DNA of 64,000 nt. Origin: Ascarosepion bandense (lineage: Eukaryota; Mollusca; Cephalopoda; Sepiida; Sepiidae). This document shows, piece after piece, positions 20,183 to 29,480 of this stretch. Location of the stretch: the NCBI GenBank assembly GCA_037127315.1, contig JBBBDQ010000400.1:117501-181500 (forward strand), in the 5' to 3' direction. The notes under the pieces are model-generated. The model had not been told where the DNA came from and did not search any database. It saw only the letters and a list, made by a program, of their open reading frames with translations. A program made the translations under genes and the position numbers. The number at the start of each line of letters is the position of its first letter. Positions within the stretch are counted from its first letter, which is position 1.

Positions 20183-20686
20183 GTTAGTCATTTAAGTGCT
20201 ATACGTAATACCCGCTTGAGCGATCATGTCTCGAAAGAAACTGGGCAGAAGATTATCCCGCAGTAGGTTGCCATTGCTTTCTGCGATAGGCTGGTTGCCA
20301 GCCAAGGCTATAGAACGCAATCTGTCCTATTATTTAACTCATAACTGAAAGGAAGAGACAGATTAACCCTCTAGGGCCATTCGTATCATATTTGATACAG
20401 TATGAAAACAAGCCTTGAAATAAATATTTTCCTGAAAAATTTTTTAAAAGAAATATTTTATAAATTTCAAATGAAAGCAGTACTGATTGCTCAGTCAATG
20501 AATACCAAATGTTTCCTTATAAGGAAATACTGTATCAAATATGATACGAATGGCCCTAGAGGGTTAATACCTTTCCTAAGGTTGTTTGTGCGTAAGTGAA
20601 TGCAAAGAATTCAACTGGAATTCGAACTCGGCTCCCCGATTTGTCGTTCCGAGCCGATATCCATTGCACCACAACGCGCATACTGT
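20183..20686 (-). mobile_element. tRNA-related SINE interrupted by a MITE
   Basis: The SINE tail (cgcttgagcgatcatgtctc) begins near 20210 and the tRNA-like head (gagccgatatccattgcacc) ends near 20685. The element is split at a TTAA by the 197-bp MITE at 20367-20563. Uninterrupted copies read 'gattaatacctttccc' at this point (for example near 51161). Confidence 0.88.
20367..20563. mobile_element. piggyBac-type MITE
   Basis: Flanked by TTAA on both sides (20363-20366 and 20564-20567). It begins CCCTCTAGGGCC and ends GGCCCTAGAGGG; the inverted ends extend over more than 30 bases (through cgtatcatatttgatacag). TTAA target duplication with a CCCT-type terminus is characteristic of piggyBac elements. 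There is no coding capacity, so it would need a transposase in trans. Two longer relatives lie at 27.85 and 28.15 kb. Confidence 0.88.
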
Positions 20687-20699
20687 GCTCAAATTTATA

Positions 20700-21317
20700 A
20701 AGTCTTAGTACCGTAGAGGAACATTTACCAGAACAATGTCATGAAAGTATTTATAGAAATGACAAAGGAAAGCTACATTAGGTTCGTGGGAAATTGAGGT
20801 CAAGCCAGGATAATAAAATTGCAGATTCTTTTTTTTTATTTTATTAAGAGTCTCTAAATTTATAGCAGGAGCACCAGACTATATGAGACATCAATATTCA
20901 GAACAATGACTTACGAGTCTACCATACGTAGATAAGATTCTGGAGAGAAAAGTTTTCTCGCACGAAACAACTTTCCTAGCAGCATAACTAGTGATTGATT
21001 TAATATAATATTTCCGCTTCATGTACGCAGAAAATGTTAGCCCGAAAAGGCGCAGGGAATCACTCCCCCTGGGGGTTAGCACCAACCATGCTGATGAAAG
21101 ATAAAAGATTTCTAGCGGATGATCAGCCAGTTCACAACATTGTAGGTCATTTCTTAGATCAACTGCCAGTTTGAACTTATGGAAGCAATCAAGCTTACTA
21201 TTGAGACAGTTGTAAATAGCTTAATCATCAGCATAGATAACGAGAATTGATGTCATCCAGAATTTCATTAGTGGAAATTAGAAACAACGGAAGTCCAAAA
21301 ATAGAGCCCCGAGGCTC

Positions 21318-21318
<1 letters not shown>
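20700..21318 (-). pseudogene. CR1-like LINE, diverged copy
   Basis: The minus strand starts with PRGSIFGLPLFLISTNEI (compare PQGSxLGPxLFxxYINDL of LINE reverse transcriptases), then SKLDCFHKFK, then SDSLRLFGLTFSAYMK, SITSYAARKV and RILSTYGRLVSHCSEYCVSY. These line up with LRLLSLTPSADLKWNDYVES and LHIYKSTVR..EYCCHIW of the 37.3 kb copy. Frames are broken and the catalytic tyrosine-aspartate box is decayed. Confidence 0.72.

Positions 21319-21385
<67 letters not shown>
21318..21385. repeat. (ATT)n joined to (AAT)n, inverted microsatellite
   Basis: About 10 ATT units run directly into about 12 AAT units, so the tract is self-complementary. It joins two LINE fragments of opposite orientation. 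Confidence 0.93.
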
Positions 21386-21522
21386 GATCTAGACTCGCCT
21401 GTGCATTAAATACGGCTGCCATATCTGGTCGGGTGTTGCTGCTAAGAAGGTCGGTTCCCGGTGTAGGGCCAGGAAGTCTCTTCCGTCTGAACCCATCCTG
21501 CACATATATAAATCTTCTCGCT
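21386..21522 (+). pseudogene. CR1-like LINE fragment, scrambled
   Basis: 'cctgtgcattaaatacggct' and 'ccatatctggtcgggtg' match the EYCCHIWSG segment, but the piece with 'cccatcctgcacatatataa' (SILHIY), which should precede it, follows it. The order is therefore permuted relative to other copies. Confidence 0.65.
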
Positions 21523-21785
21523 CGATCACCGAAGTTAAGCAACGTTGAGCCTGGTCAGTACTTAGATGGGTGACCGCTTGGGAAGCGTTTAGTGACGGGT
21601 GTGCGTTGTGGTGCAGTGAATATCGGCTCGGAAAGAGAAATCGGTGAGCCGAGTTCGATTTCCAGTTGAATACCCTGCATTCACTTAAGCATTGGTACCC
21701 TTTTCAAAGATATTAATCCGCCCCTTCCCTCCAGTTATGGGCTAAATAACAAGAGTAGGACTTGTGGACCCTGCCCTTAAAAAAA
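21523..21785 (+). mobile_element. composite SINE: 5S-rRNA-like head plus tRNA-like unit
   Basis: Positions 21523-21596 match the 3' two thirds of 5S rRNA, including its internal promoter: 'gaagttaagcaacgttgagc' (box A), 'ggtcagtacttagatggg' (intermediate element) and 'gaccgcttgggaa' (box C). The tRNA-related SINE head (gtgcgttgtggtgcagtg) follows at 21599 and the copy ends in 'ctgcccttaaaaaaaa' after about 180 bases of the SINE. Chimeric 5S/tRNA SINEs are known in vertebrates; this one uses the local SINE family. Two older relatives lie at 26.65 and 41.47 kb. Confidence 0.82.
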
Positions 21786-21964
21786 AATCCCAATGAATCT
21801 TGATACTCGAAAAGAAAAGAAGTATTACTAGACACAAAACTTATATAAAAACAACACTAAATTGTTGAAAAGAAAAGGTATCACCTGCAATAAATAAATA
21901 AAATTTAGTTGGCAATAAATGACCCGCCGAGGTTGATTTGCCATAAAAACTAAACAACCAACCA

Positions 21965-22590
21965 ACATATATAAATCTACCAACCGCCCGTGTATTGAAT
22001 GCTGCTGTTATATCTAGTCGGGTGGCCTGCTGTCCACCTTGGGGTCCTTGACAAAATCCAACGGAGAATCTGTAATATGAACGATACTGACTTGGCAGCT
22101 CAGATACAGTCCCTTTCTCAACGGCGTAATGTGGCTTCCCTGTGTTTTTTTCTACAAATACCTTCACAGCATCTGCTCCGGTGAACCTAGCTCTCTGGTG
22201 CCCCTATGTATGAATTTACTCGAAATAGTAGACTAGCAACTAGGTCCCACCCTTTTACTCTGAAACCAATAAAATGTAAACGCAAATTCTACTCTCAGCT
22301 TCTTTTCTCGCACTTCTCGCCTGTGGAAATCCCTTCCGTTTACTTTATTCCCAGACAGCTACAATCTCCAAAAATTTAAATGTAAGGTCAGTAGTCATCT
22401 CCTATCTTATTGACTTGCATCGTCTCTCTCATGCTCCGTTCACTCCACTCTCATCACATCAGTACTCTCATCCTTCTTTTACCCACTTCCTGACATCCCC
22501 TATAACCTGTCCCTCTTTCTCATAACTTTCTTCTTATGCACCAGTGGCAGTAAACTGCGTTGCTTGGGGTGATATGATTTTATAAAAAAC
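21965..22590 (+). pseudogene. CR1-like LINE, 3' end
   Basis: Plus strand: 'tatataaatctaccaaccgc' (HIYKST), then 'ggtccttgacaaaatccaac' (LDKIQ), then 'cggcgtaatgtggcttccct' (RRNVASL), then 'ccttcacagcatctgct' (FHSIC) and the 3' tail 'accagtggcagtaaactgcg'. It is broken by stops. It matches 37.64-38.24 kb. Confidence 0.85.
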
Positions 22591-22594
22591 AGGT

Positions 22595-23440
22595 ATTGGC
22601 CGCTGTGTACAATTTTTATTTTTGGAATTGATAAGACTGAACCAGTTCAATTTTCGTCCAAAAATACCATAACCTTGCAACTTGTGAAGAAGACCAATAT
22701 GCCATGACCTGTTCGAGCTTCACCATCTAATTACAAAAATACACAATATAAATTAAAATAAAATGGACACGTGTCGTTAGGGTCAACCTCTGCACAACAA
22801 GGAATCAGTACGACTATGTGAAGTTATTTTTACGATTAATTCTGTAGATTTGTAATTTGCCCATCGTGATGTCAGCAAAGCAACAGGTGCCGAACTGGTA
22901 ATGTATAAATAGTTTAATGTATGCTACTTACGTATGTAATCTATGTGCAGGATTCTTCTTAAATATGTGATCTACCTTAAAGAAAATTATCTACATGTGC
23001 AAAAAATAGAGAGAGAGTTACCTGTCCAAAACTTCTAACAATCTCGTCTAGATTTCTTTTACTGGAAAATTATATGATCCAATATCGAAAATGTAATTAT
23101 TGTATTTCTAAATGATATTCAAACTGTTAAATTAATCTGAGAACACTAACCATGGCTATATAATACCAGCGCAAATGACGCCATTTTAATTACATTTTAA
23201 TTAAATTTTCAGTACCTGACTTTCTTACCTAAATAATATGTTTTTCAGTTCCTATTAATGTTAACTCAAATTACAAATTTTGAAGTGCCTGCATGTAAAA
23301 TATTTCAAATAAAGATTTACATTTAATATTTTTTTGATATTTTCAAAATCGGGTATGATATACCCATGGTTAGTAGTGGTGTAACTTTAATTGATAGTTA
23401 GTGTTTCAGGATTAAATAAAAACAACTACTTCAATTTTTT
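22595..23440. other. unassigned stretch
   Basis: No motif or long frame recognised. A degenerate LINE/SINE tail on the minus strand (tttaatcatttcaccccaaa) lies at 23441-23480. Confidence 0.45.
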
Positions 23441-23484
23441 TAATCATTTCACCCCAAACAAAGCGAGACGTCCATTTTTTTTAT

Positions 23485-23528
<44 letters not shown>
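23485..23528. repeat. (TCTA)n microsatellite
   Basis: About 11 TCTA units adjoining the hammerhead-bearing repeat. Confidence 0.97.
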
Positions 23529-23529
<1 letters not shown>

Positions 23530-23710
23530 AGTCATCTGCATACAGATCTGTTTCGCTGTATCACAGCTCATCAGTACGATTAGACATCAGATTGCTTTTA
23601 ACCCAGGAGTGAAACCCGGCCGAATTGGCATCAACCTCTGAGCTATGGATGCTCGGTAGGAGGAAGCACACTTTTAGCGTATGATGTATTGTAGGCCAGT
23701 AGCCACAGTG

Positions 23711-23711
<1 letters not shown>
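23530..23711 (-). repeat. hammerhead-bearing short repeat, family H1, copy 1
   Basis: On the minus strand a body of about 130 bases is followed by the hammerhead-like motif at 23534-23580 and then the TCTA microsatellite. A (TA)n tract lies at the other side. The body shares words with 30.23-30.44 kb (gtgaaacccg.ccgaat.ggc). Confidence 0.7.
23534..23580 (-). ncRNA. hammerhead-ribozyme-like motif, H1 copy 1
   Basis: Minus strand: CTGATGA; stem II GCTGT/ACAGC, five perfect pairs with loop GAT; GAA; helix III ACAGATCTGT, a 10-base palindrome; residue 17 = A. Helix I starts A-T, T-G, G-C. All invariant core positions of a hammerhead are present. Confidence 0.7.

Positions 23712-23766
<55 letters not shown>
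23712..23766. repeat. (TA)n microsatellite
   Basis: About 27 TA units. Confidence 0.97.
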
Positions 23767-23769
<3 letters not shown>

Positions 23770-24200
23770 TAATGTATATTTTAATATGGAAAATTATCTC
23801 AATTCGTAGATCACATATTTTAATGATGTATTGTTCATCTAAAACCTTATTCGAAAGGTATGTTACATTTTTACAAGTAGAATCATTTCCGCTATAAATT
23901 TTATATATTTACAACATTTTTGTTTTCATTTTTCCTTACAACAATCATTTCACCTCATATCATGAGTCTAATAATCAATTAGGGTGATAAGAACACATGT
24001 ATTGTAGCCATAGCACGGAAGGTGTGTCCTGGGCAAGCTAACCTGACAGAGCTCTTCAGTCTGGTTTTGAATTCAGTTTTTGTTTTTTTGTTTTTTTCTT
24101 ACACTGGTTGCCATCTAAAGCCAACAGTCCCCGTGCTCTTTGATCCATTACTGGAAGAATGCTTATTCATACTGTTTCCGAAGGGTAACTGAATGAAATG
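23770..24200. other. unassigned stretch
   Basis: No recognisable feature; a T-rich run at 24077-24100. Confidence 0.4.
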
Positions 24201-24204
24201 GAAT

Positions 24205-25830
24205 TTAGGGTAGGTACCTTCACTCCATTTTCGATACCTCAGATTTAAATTGAATTTTTTTTAAAAATAAAAACTTTCTCTTAAAACTTTAATTTTAGCT
24301 TAATTGAAATAATTAAATTTGCTATTTCCACGAAGCAAAATACTCGGGTATATTTCAAACAGAAGTTATATTTATTGTCATTTAAAATTTTGAGACTCTT
24401 TATAAATTTTCAATTTTCGGCAATGTTTTGAGCGATCTACACATTTGTAAACAAAAGTGAATTCTCGGTTTTAAAAATCTTGCAAAAATATAATATACAT
24501 CTCTCAATTGTTATTTTTGAAAAATTATCAAATTTAAAGTTAAATTAATCTGATTTGAAACAAATTTTACTTGTTTTATGGCATGAAATTTAGAATAAAA
24601 GTATTACTTAATCACAAAGTACAGACGCGTTGACCTTTTAAGTAGGCAATGACAGCATATATCAATCAGTCCGGAAGTATGGTGACGAAAGGTTAGCATA
24701 ACCCAGTTTGACATTTCGTAAGGGGAACAATCCTTAAAACATGTGATTTTTTTATTGATAAGTCCCTTATAAGTTTCTATAGTAATAGAAAATGTGCAGT
24801 TAAACATAATAAAAAAAATTAGAAATTATTTATAAAAATCGAAATTCTAAATATTTGTCTTAAGTTTATGAATTTTTGATTTGTAAATAAAATCTATTTT
24901 TAATGGAATAATAACCGAAGATACTGAATAACTGGAAGAAATTTAAAAAGATTTTAAAACTTTTATTAGCAAAGAAAAAAATGAAAATAATTCTTATAAA
25001 AATTCATTATTCATCGAATTTTTTTCTTCTTCAGAATATAATATCCTAAAATTATATTATTTATAAAATCAATTAAAAGTTCATCTAAATTAAAAAATAG
25101 CGTAGTTTTGATGCATTTTTGATTTTACTATTCGGAGCAAAGTTTCTGAAAAATGGTCGCGTAATTAAAATCATTACATAATTTTCATTCCCCAATGAGT
25201 CCTGCATTTAACTAATAAATAAAAAACTGGTATAGATAATGAAATTTTTGGAAGTTTTATGAAATTGATTGAAGTGGGGGGTAACAAATGTAAAAAAAAA
25301 TAATTGCAAAAATAATTTCATTTTTTTTTTGTAAATAATTGGAGTAGATAGACTAAACTATCGCCCGGTTCACACTCCACCCACATCTATTGAACAGGCG
25401 AAGAGGCTCATCCCTTGTTCCCTGTTTAGGATGTGGTTTCCGGTTTTCTCTTTTCCAATCTTTTCACTTTCACGTAGCCCCCTGCACATCAGTGGCGTTA
25501 CCGCCTTGCTCGGGGTGATATGATTAAAAGAAATAAGTCCTAAAAGTTTAATTACAATCAGACAACTAGTTGATTTTTGCAAGAATTTTCAAATTAATGT
25601 GTCTTTCAACGCCAAAAAAACGACTTCCTTAATATTACGTTTTGCTTAATAGTCACATTACGTAAACACAGCGTGAATCGCTGACGGAAAAAGAAAAAGA
25701 GAAATTTTAATTTAAATTCCGAACGTATCAGAAAAATTTTTTTTTTAAATAATGACAACAAAATTTGATCTTTCCTCTTAAATAGCATAAATATTTTGAT
25801 GATAAAACTTTGTTTTAAGTTTGAGCCAAT
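24205..25830 (+). repeat. AT-rich dispersed repeat, copy 1
   Basis: Long parts align with 53.92-55.33 kb: 'taggtacct.cactc', 'tttgctatttccacgaagca', 'cccaatgagtcctgcattta' and 'ttgatttttgcaagaatttt'. The last portion (catttagcataaatattttga, then the 'aaaactttgtttt' word) also matches 41.87-41.96 kb. No protein motif is seen. It may be a long non-autonomous element. A SINE monomer lies within it at 25335-25535. Confidence 0.7.
25335..25535 (+). mobile_element. LINE-tailed SINE, single monomer
   Basis: A single monomer with the full 3' tail: 'attggagtagatagac', 'cgcccggttcacactccacc', 'ccctgtttaggatgtggttt', then 'gtagccccctgcacatcagt' and 'cttgctcggggtgatatgat' with poly-A. It shows that the tail belongs to the unit and is present once per insertion. 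Confidence 0.86.
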
Positions 25831-25839
25831 TTAACAGGC

Positions 25840-26640
25840 TATACTGTTTTTTCGGCAATTGAGTGGAGGTATCTAATTTAAGGTGTATTGAACCTGGAAG
25901 CCGCCGGTATCGCTCTACTATCCACACCCACAAAATTACGTGAATTTTTGGTCAACTTTTTTTTTAAAAGGATTTTCGACATTGGTAAATTTTTCGACAG
26001 CTAAAAAGCTTAAATACACACGACCATTCTAGAAATCTAATTTGTCTAACACCTTCCAGCCATAAGAGACAAATATCTAGTCAAAATCCTCCATATCAGC
26101 TTCAGGTCGCTCGTTTCTATTGATCAAGCAATGAAGGTTGGCTTCCCAATTCACAGTACTTATAAAACTGAACTGGTGACCACTCTAACATTATAAAAGT
26201 CTGAGATTAATAGACTTACAAGAATGTTCTCATCCTGGTCACTCGTCTAGGGTCATCCAAAACTTTGATCCCGGAAAGTTGTTCGGGAAGCACCCAAGGA
26301 TAGAAAACGACACGCGCATTCATCAAAGACTTGAACCGGTCAAACCTCGACCTTTTCTGTTAGAAGAAGAAGAAGAAGAAGAAGAAAGCCTATATTATTC
26401 ACAAAGTATTACGAACTGAAAAGATTTACTGATTGTACGTCTACATTGCACCTTCGAGGTTCGGACACTGATAACGATCAGTAACGGCAACTTTAATTTG
26501 TAGACGGTCCAAGAACAAACATATCAAAAAATCATTTATACACGTTACTCGCTATTATACACAGTTAAGGTGGAATAATCTTTGGACAATATTAATTTTT
26601 AATCTTATTTTCAAAGCTTTTTAGAGCAATAAAACACCGG
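25840..26640. other. unassigned stretch with a (GAA)n tract
   Basis: No family recognised. A (GAA)n run at about 26359-26385 could be a LINE-type tail but no LINE sequence adjoins it. Confidence 0.4.
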
Positions 26641-26649
26641 TTCTTGTAT

Positions 26650-26870
26650 GATCACCGAAGTTTAAACAGCGTTGAATGTGGCCACAACCTAGATAGTGGC
26701 CGCTTGGTTTTGTAAGCTTGGATGTGCGGGCAATATAATAGATAATATCACGGAATTTTTAATCTGAGAGCCGAGTTACAAATTCCGGTTGGGTTCGTTG
26801 GGTACTATTAAGCGCAAATACTCTCGGAAAAGATATGAATCCCCCTCTTCTCCTCCCAGTTAGTAAGCCT
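26650..26870 (+). mobile_element. composite 5S/tRNA SINE, old copy
   Basis: 5S-like portion at about 26650-26725 ('gatcaccgaagtttaaacag', 'cctagatagtggccgcttgg'), then the tRNA-like unit with 'gagccgagttacaaattccg' and 'agcgcaaatactctcgg'. More diverged than the 21.5 kb copy but in the same order. Confidence 0.65.
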
Positions 26871-27081
26871 GGTATCTCAAATCTATTTTAAACCTTAAAA
26901 CACATTCTAACAATCCAAAAATTATTTTCTAGATTTAAATTATCTGTAAAGGGCTTATAAGGCTTAAAAATTAATCAATCAATAAAAAAAAGTTCGTATT
27001 AGCTCTGTGATACGATTCTATGAAGAAGAAAAATAGACAGTTTATATATTATTCGGACTATTGTCTTCATCTTTGTTGTGA

Positions 27082-27130
27082 TTTGTACGACTTTTCGGCC
27101 GTTTTACGCTCCGGCCTTCTTCAGGTGCTA
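27082..27130 (-). ncRNA. hammerhead-like motif, left arm
   Basis: Minus strand: CTGAAGA, A, stem II GGCC/GGCC (four perfect pairs), then GAAAAGTC, one base off GAAACGTC. Helix I: AGCAC against GTAC.. in part. Confidence 0.45.
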
Positions 27131-27361
27131 GAAATTTCGAACTGAAACCTTTATTAAAATCGCTGGTGTATACAATTCTTTGGGTCAAGTGACAAGAACT
27201 AACTAACGTTGTGAGTTCCATACCAGGTTACTGCAGTGGTGAAAAAGTATCATACAGTGTTAAAAGGAGATAACTCATGACTTACAAAAGAGGCATTACT
27301 ACGCAAAGAATGGAGTTTGTATACCCCAGTGATTCTAATAAAGGGTTCAATTCGAAATTCC

Positions 27362-27408
27362 TAGCACTTGAAGAAGGCCGGAGCATACAATGGTCGAAAC
27401 GTCGTACA
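27362..27408 (+). ncRNA. hammerhead-like motif, right arm
   Basis: Plus strand: TTGAAGA (C3 changed to T), A, stem II GGCC/GGTC (one G-T pair), then GAAACGTC with the core intact. Probably inactive because of C3. Confidence 0.4.
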
Positions 27409-27734
27409 AATGGCGACAAAGATGAGGACAATAATGTAAATACTGTAAATACTACCTCATCTCAGAAATATAAACAAATACTGAAGAAAAAGAAAATAGA
27501 AAGTTTATTCTTTAAAGCTTGTGCCCGTCATGTGTTGCTGCTACTCCGTTCCTCCTCCACGGTAAATTTACTGTGTGGTTGCCTAATATTATTGCACGTG
27601 TATATTTATTTTCGGATCATTGCAGATCAGTAAATCTTCAATATTCAAGTTTGCGTAAAGTCAAGGAAATATAGTGACGACCCCACAAAAATCGGTCTCA
27701 ATACAAGCAAAAGAAACACTGGAATTGAAAACCC

Positions 27735-27838
27735 TAATTTTCCTGAAAAATTGTTTCAAAAGAAAGATGTTATAAACTTTAATCGAATATAGTATCGACT
27801 GTTCGTTCAATGAAAGCCAAAGGTTTCCTTATAGGAAA
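27735..27838. mobile_element. relic of the piggyBac-type MITE
   Basis: 'ttttcctgaaaaattgtttc', 'aagaaagatgttataaa' and 'aaaggtttccttatagga' are internal MITE words in order, without recognisable ends. It directly precedes a full copy. Confidence 0.55.
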
Positions 27839-27846
27839 ACGATTAA

Positions 27847-28068
27847 CCCTCCAGGGCCATTCGTATCATATTTGATGCAGTATGAAAACAAGCCTTGAAA
27901 GAAATATTTTCCTGAAAAATTTTTTAAGAGAAATATTTTATAAATTTCAAATGAAAGCAGTACTGACTGCTCAGTCAATGAATACCAAATGTTTCCTTAT
28001 AGGGAAATACCAAATGTTTCCTTATAGGGAAATACTGTATCAAATATGATACGAATGGCCCTAGAGGG
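27847..28068. mobile_element. piggyBac-type MITE, copy 2
   Basis: TTAA at 27843-27846 and 28069-28072. Ends CCCTCCAGGGCC and GGCCCTAGAGGG. Length 222, 25 bases longer than the 20.4 kb copy because the segment 'ataccaaatgtttcctta' with 'tagggaa' is present twice. Confidence 0.88.
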
Positions 28069-28146
28069 TTAATATTACTATTGACATACCATTAATACAT
28101 TCCAAAAGTTATCTAATCAAAAACGCAAATTCAAAGATATTTTTAA

Positions 28147-28368
28147 ACCTCTAGGGCCATTCGTATCATATTTGATACAGTATGAAAACAAGCCTTGAAA
28201 GAAATATTTTCCTGAAAAATTTTTTAAGAGAAATATTTTATAAATTTCAAATGAAAGCAGTACTGACTGCTCAGTCAATGAATACCAAATGTTTCCTTAT
28301 AGGGAAATACCAAATGTTTCCTTGTAGGGAAATACTGTATCAAATATGATACGAATGGCCCTAGAGGG
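28147..28368. mobile_element. piggyBac-type MITE, copy 3
   Basis: TTAA at 28143-28146 and 28369-28372. The first base of the element is A instead of C; otherwise nearly identical to copy 2, including the internal 25-base duplication. Confidence 0.88.
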
Positions 28369-28375
28369 TTAAATC

Positions 28376-28715
28376 AATCAAGTTGAAGAAAACGCATGAG
28401 AAAACAGCATGCGATTTTTGGAGTCTTATTGCGCTTTTCTTTAAGAAAAAATAAAGGTTGAAACCTCAGCTTTTAGCTAGACAGATACAAGATCTTCGCC
28501 ACAACTATTTACGAAGTACATCTTACGTTGCCAACCTTTTTTTTATACAAGATACCAGCAGAAAATATTCGGTTAATAAGTCAATATATTCTTAACCAGG
28601 ACGAATATCTGACAACCATTTAAAAGAAATCAGGTTATTTCTCATACTAGCAAGGTGACAAGCAAATGCTTTTTATTCACACGCACAGGCACAAGCACAC
28701 GCACACACACGCACA
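28376..28715. other. unassigned stretch
   Basis: No recognised feature; ends in CA-rich and TA-rich simple sequence (28680-28732). Confidence 0.4.
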
Positions 28716-28774
28716 CACATATATATATATACATTTCTATGTCAATCCTGGGTAAAAAGCAATCGGCTGTTTAA

Positions 28775-28822
28775 CTGTACTGATGAGCTGTGATAGAGCG
28801 AACAGATCTGTCTGCGGATGAC
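28775..28822 (+). ncRNA. hammerhead-ribozyme-like motif, H1 copy 2
   Basis: CTGATGA (28780-28786); stem II GCTGT/AGAGC with one pair broken; GAA; palindrome CAGATCTG (28803-28810), one A shorter than in the sister copies; then TCTGCGGATGAC as in copy 3. It runs into (TA)n(TG)n. Confidence 0.55.

Positions 28823-28823
<1 letters not shown>

Positions 28824-28880
<57 letters not shown>
28824..28880. repeat. (TA)n(TG)n microsatellite
   Basis: About 11 TA units followed by about 17 TG units. Confidence 0.97.
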
Positions 28881-28881
<1 letters not shown>

Positions 28882-28883
<2 letters not shown>

Positions 28884-29360
28884 TCAATTCAAACAGACGA
28901 TATAACCTAAGAAGAAACATTATTTAAATAGTGTTTTGTTTTAAAGACAATGCTTGTTTGAATTGACACATTACCCCAGTTCTATTTTGACAAGATTATC
29001 AGCAAACGTGCGGCAAATGACATTGTGTTGATGGGAGTCTTTCAAACCAACCAAAAGTCAAATCCCTATTAAACAATGCAGTCAAGGTAAGCAGCATTAA
29101 CGTTAAATGGATAACATATATTCGTTTCAGCAAAAGAGTCAGCTCAAGTTGTATTTTACATATCGACTACGTCAAAACCAGGCAGGGGCAAAAGTCTATC
29201 TTGCTACTATGTTAATAAGGCCAGTCAAAGACCAGAAATCTTCGACAAAGCAATACCGACATTATCTTAACGACAAGAAATAATTATTAAAATGAAAACG
29301 TCAATCGCTTGTCTTTCTGATTGCGCGTCTAATACTATCGATCCTTTGTAAAGTTTCTGA
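28882..29360. other. unassigned stretch
   Basis: No gene or repeat recognised. Confidence 0.4.
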
Positions 29361-29432
29361 TTTTTAATTCCACTAAACCGAGTAGCCCATTGCGTTTTAG
29401 GGGTTATACTGCCTTGCTTGGGGTGAATTAAT

Positions 29433-29434
<2 letters not shown>
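29361..29434 (+). mobile_element. LINE/SINE 3' tail fragment
   Basis: 'tagcccattgcgttttaggg' followed by 'ctgccttgcttggggtgaat' and 'taattaaat' match the shared LINE/SINE tail. Nothing upstream is recognisable. Confidence 0.6.

Positions 29435-29478
<44 letters not shown>
29435..29478. repeat. (TA)n microsatellite
   Basis: About 21 TA units between a LINE-type tail and a Helitron-like element. Confidence 0.97.

Positions 29479-29480
<2 letters not shown>

Larger units (their letters stand above)
27058..27433. repeat. inverted pair of Penelope-like terminal repeats
   Basis: Arms of about 120 bases (27058-27178 and 27313-27433) are reverse complements with roughly one change in eight. The spacer is about 135 bases. 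Each arm carries the same hammerhead-like module as 9.69 kb. The 118-codon frame at 27277-27633 is a passage through this repeat, not a gene. Confidence 0.78.

Noticed and set aside
21523..21596. A functional 5S rRNA gene
   Set aside because: Only the 3' two thirds is present, the sequence differs at several conserved positions, and it is fused to a SINE head; older copies show the same fusion.
27277..27633. 118-codon frame
   Set aside because: It lies across the Penelope-like inverted repeat; no domain, and the left arm shows the same sequence on the other strand.
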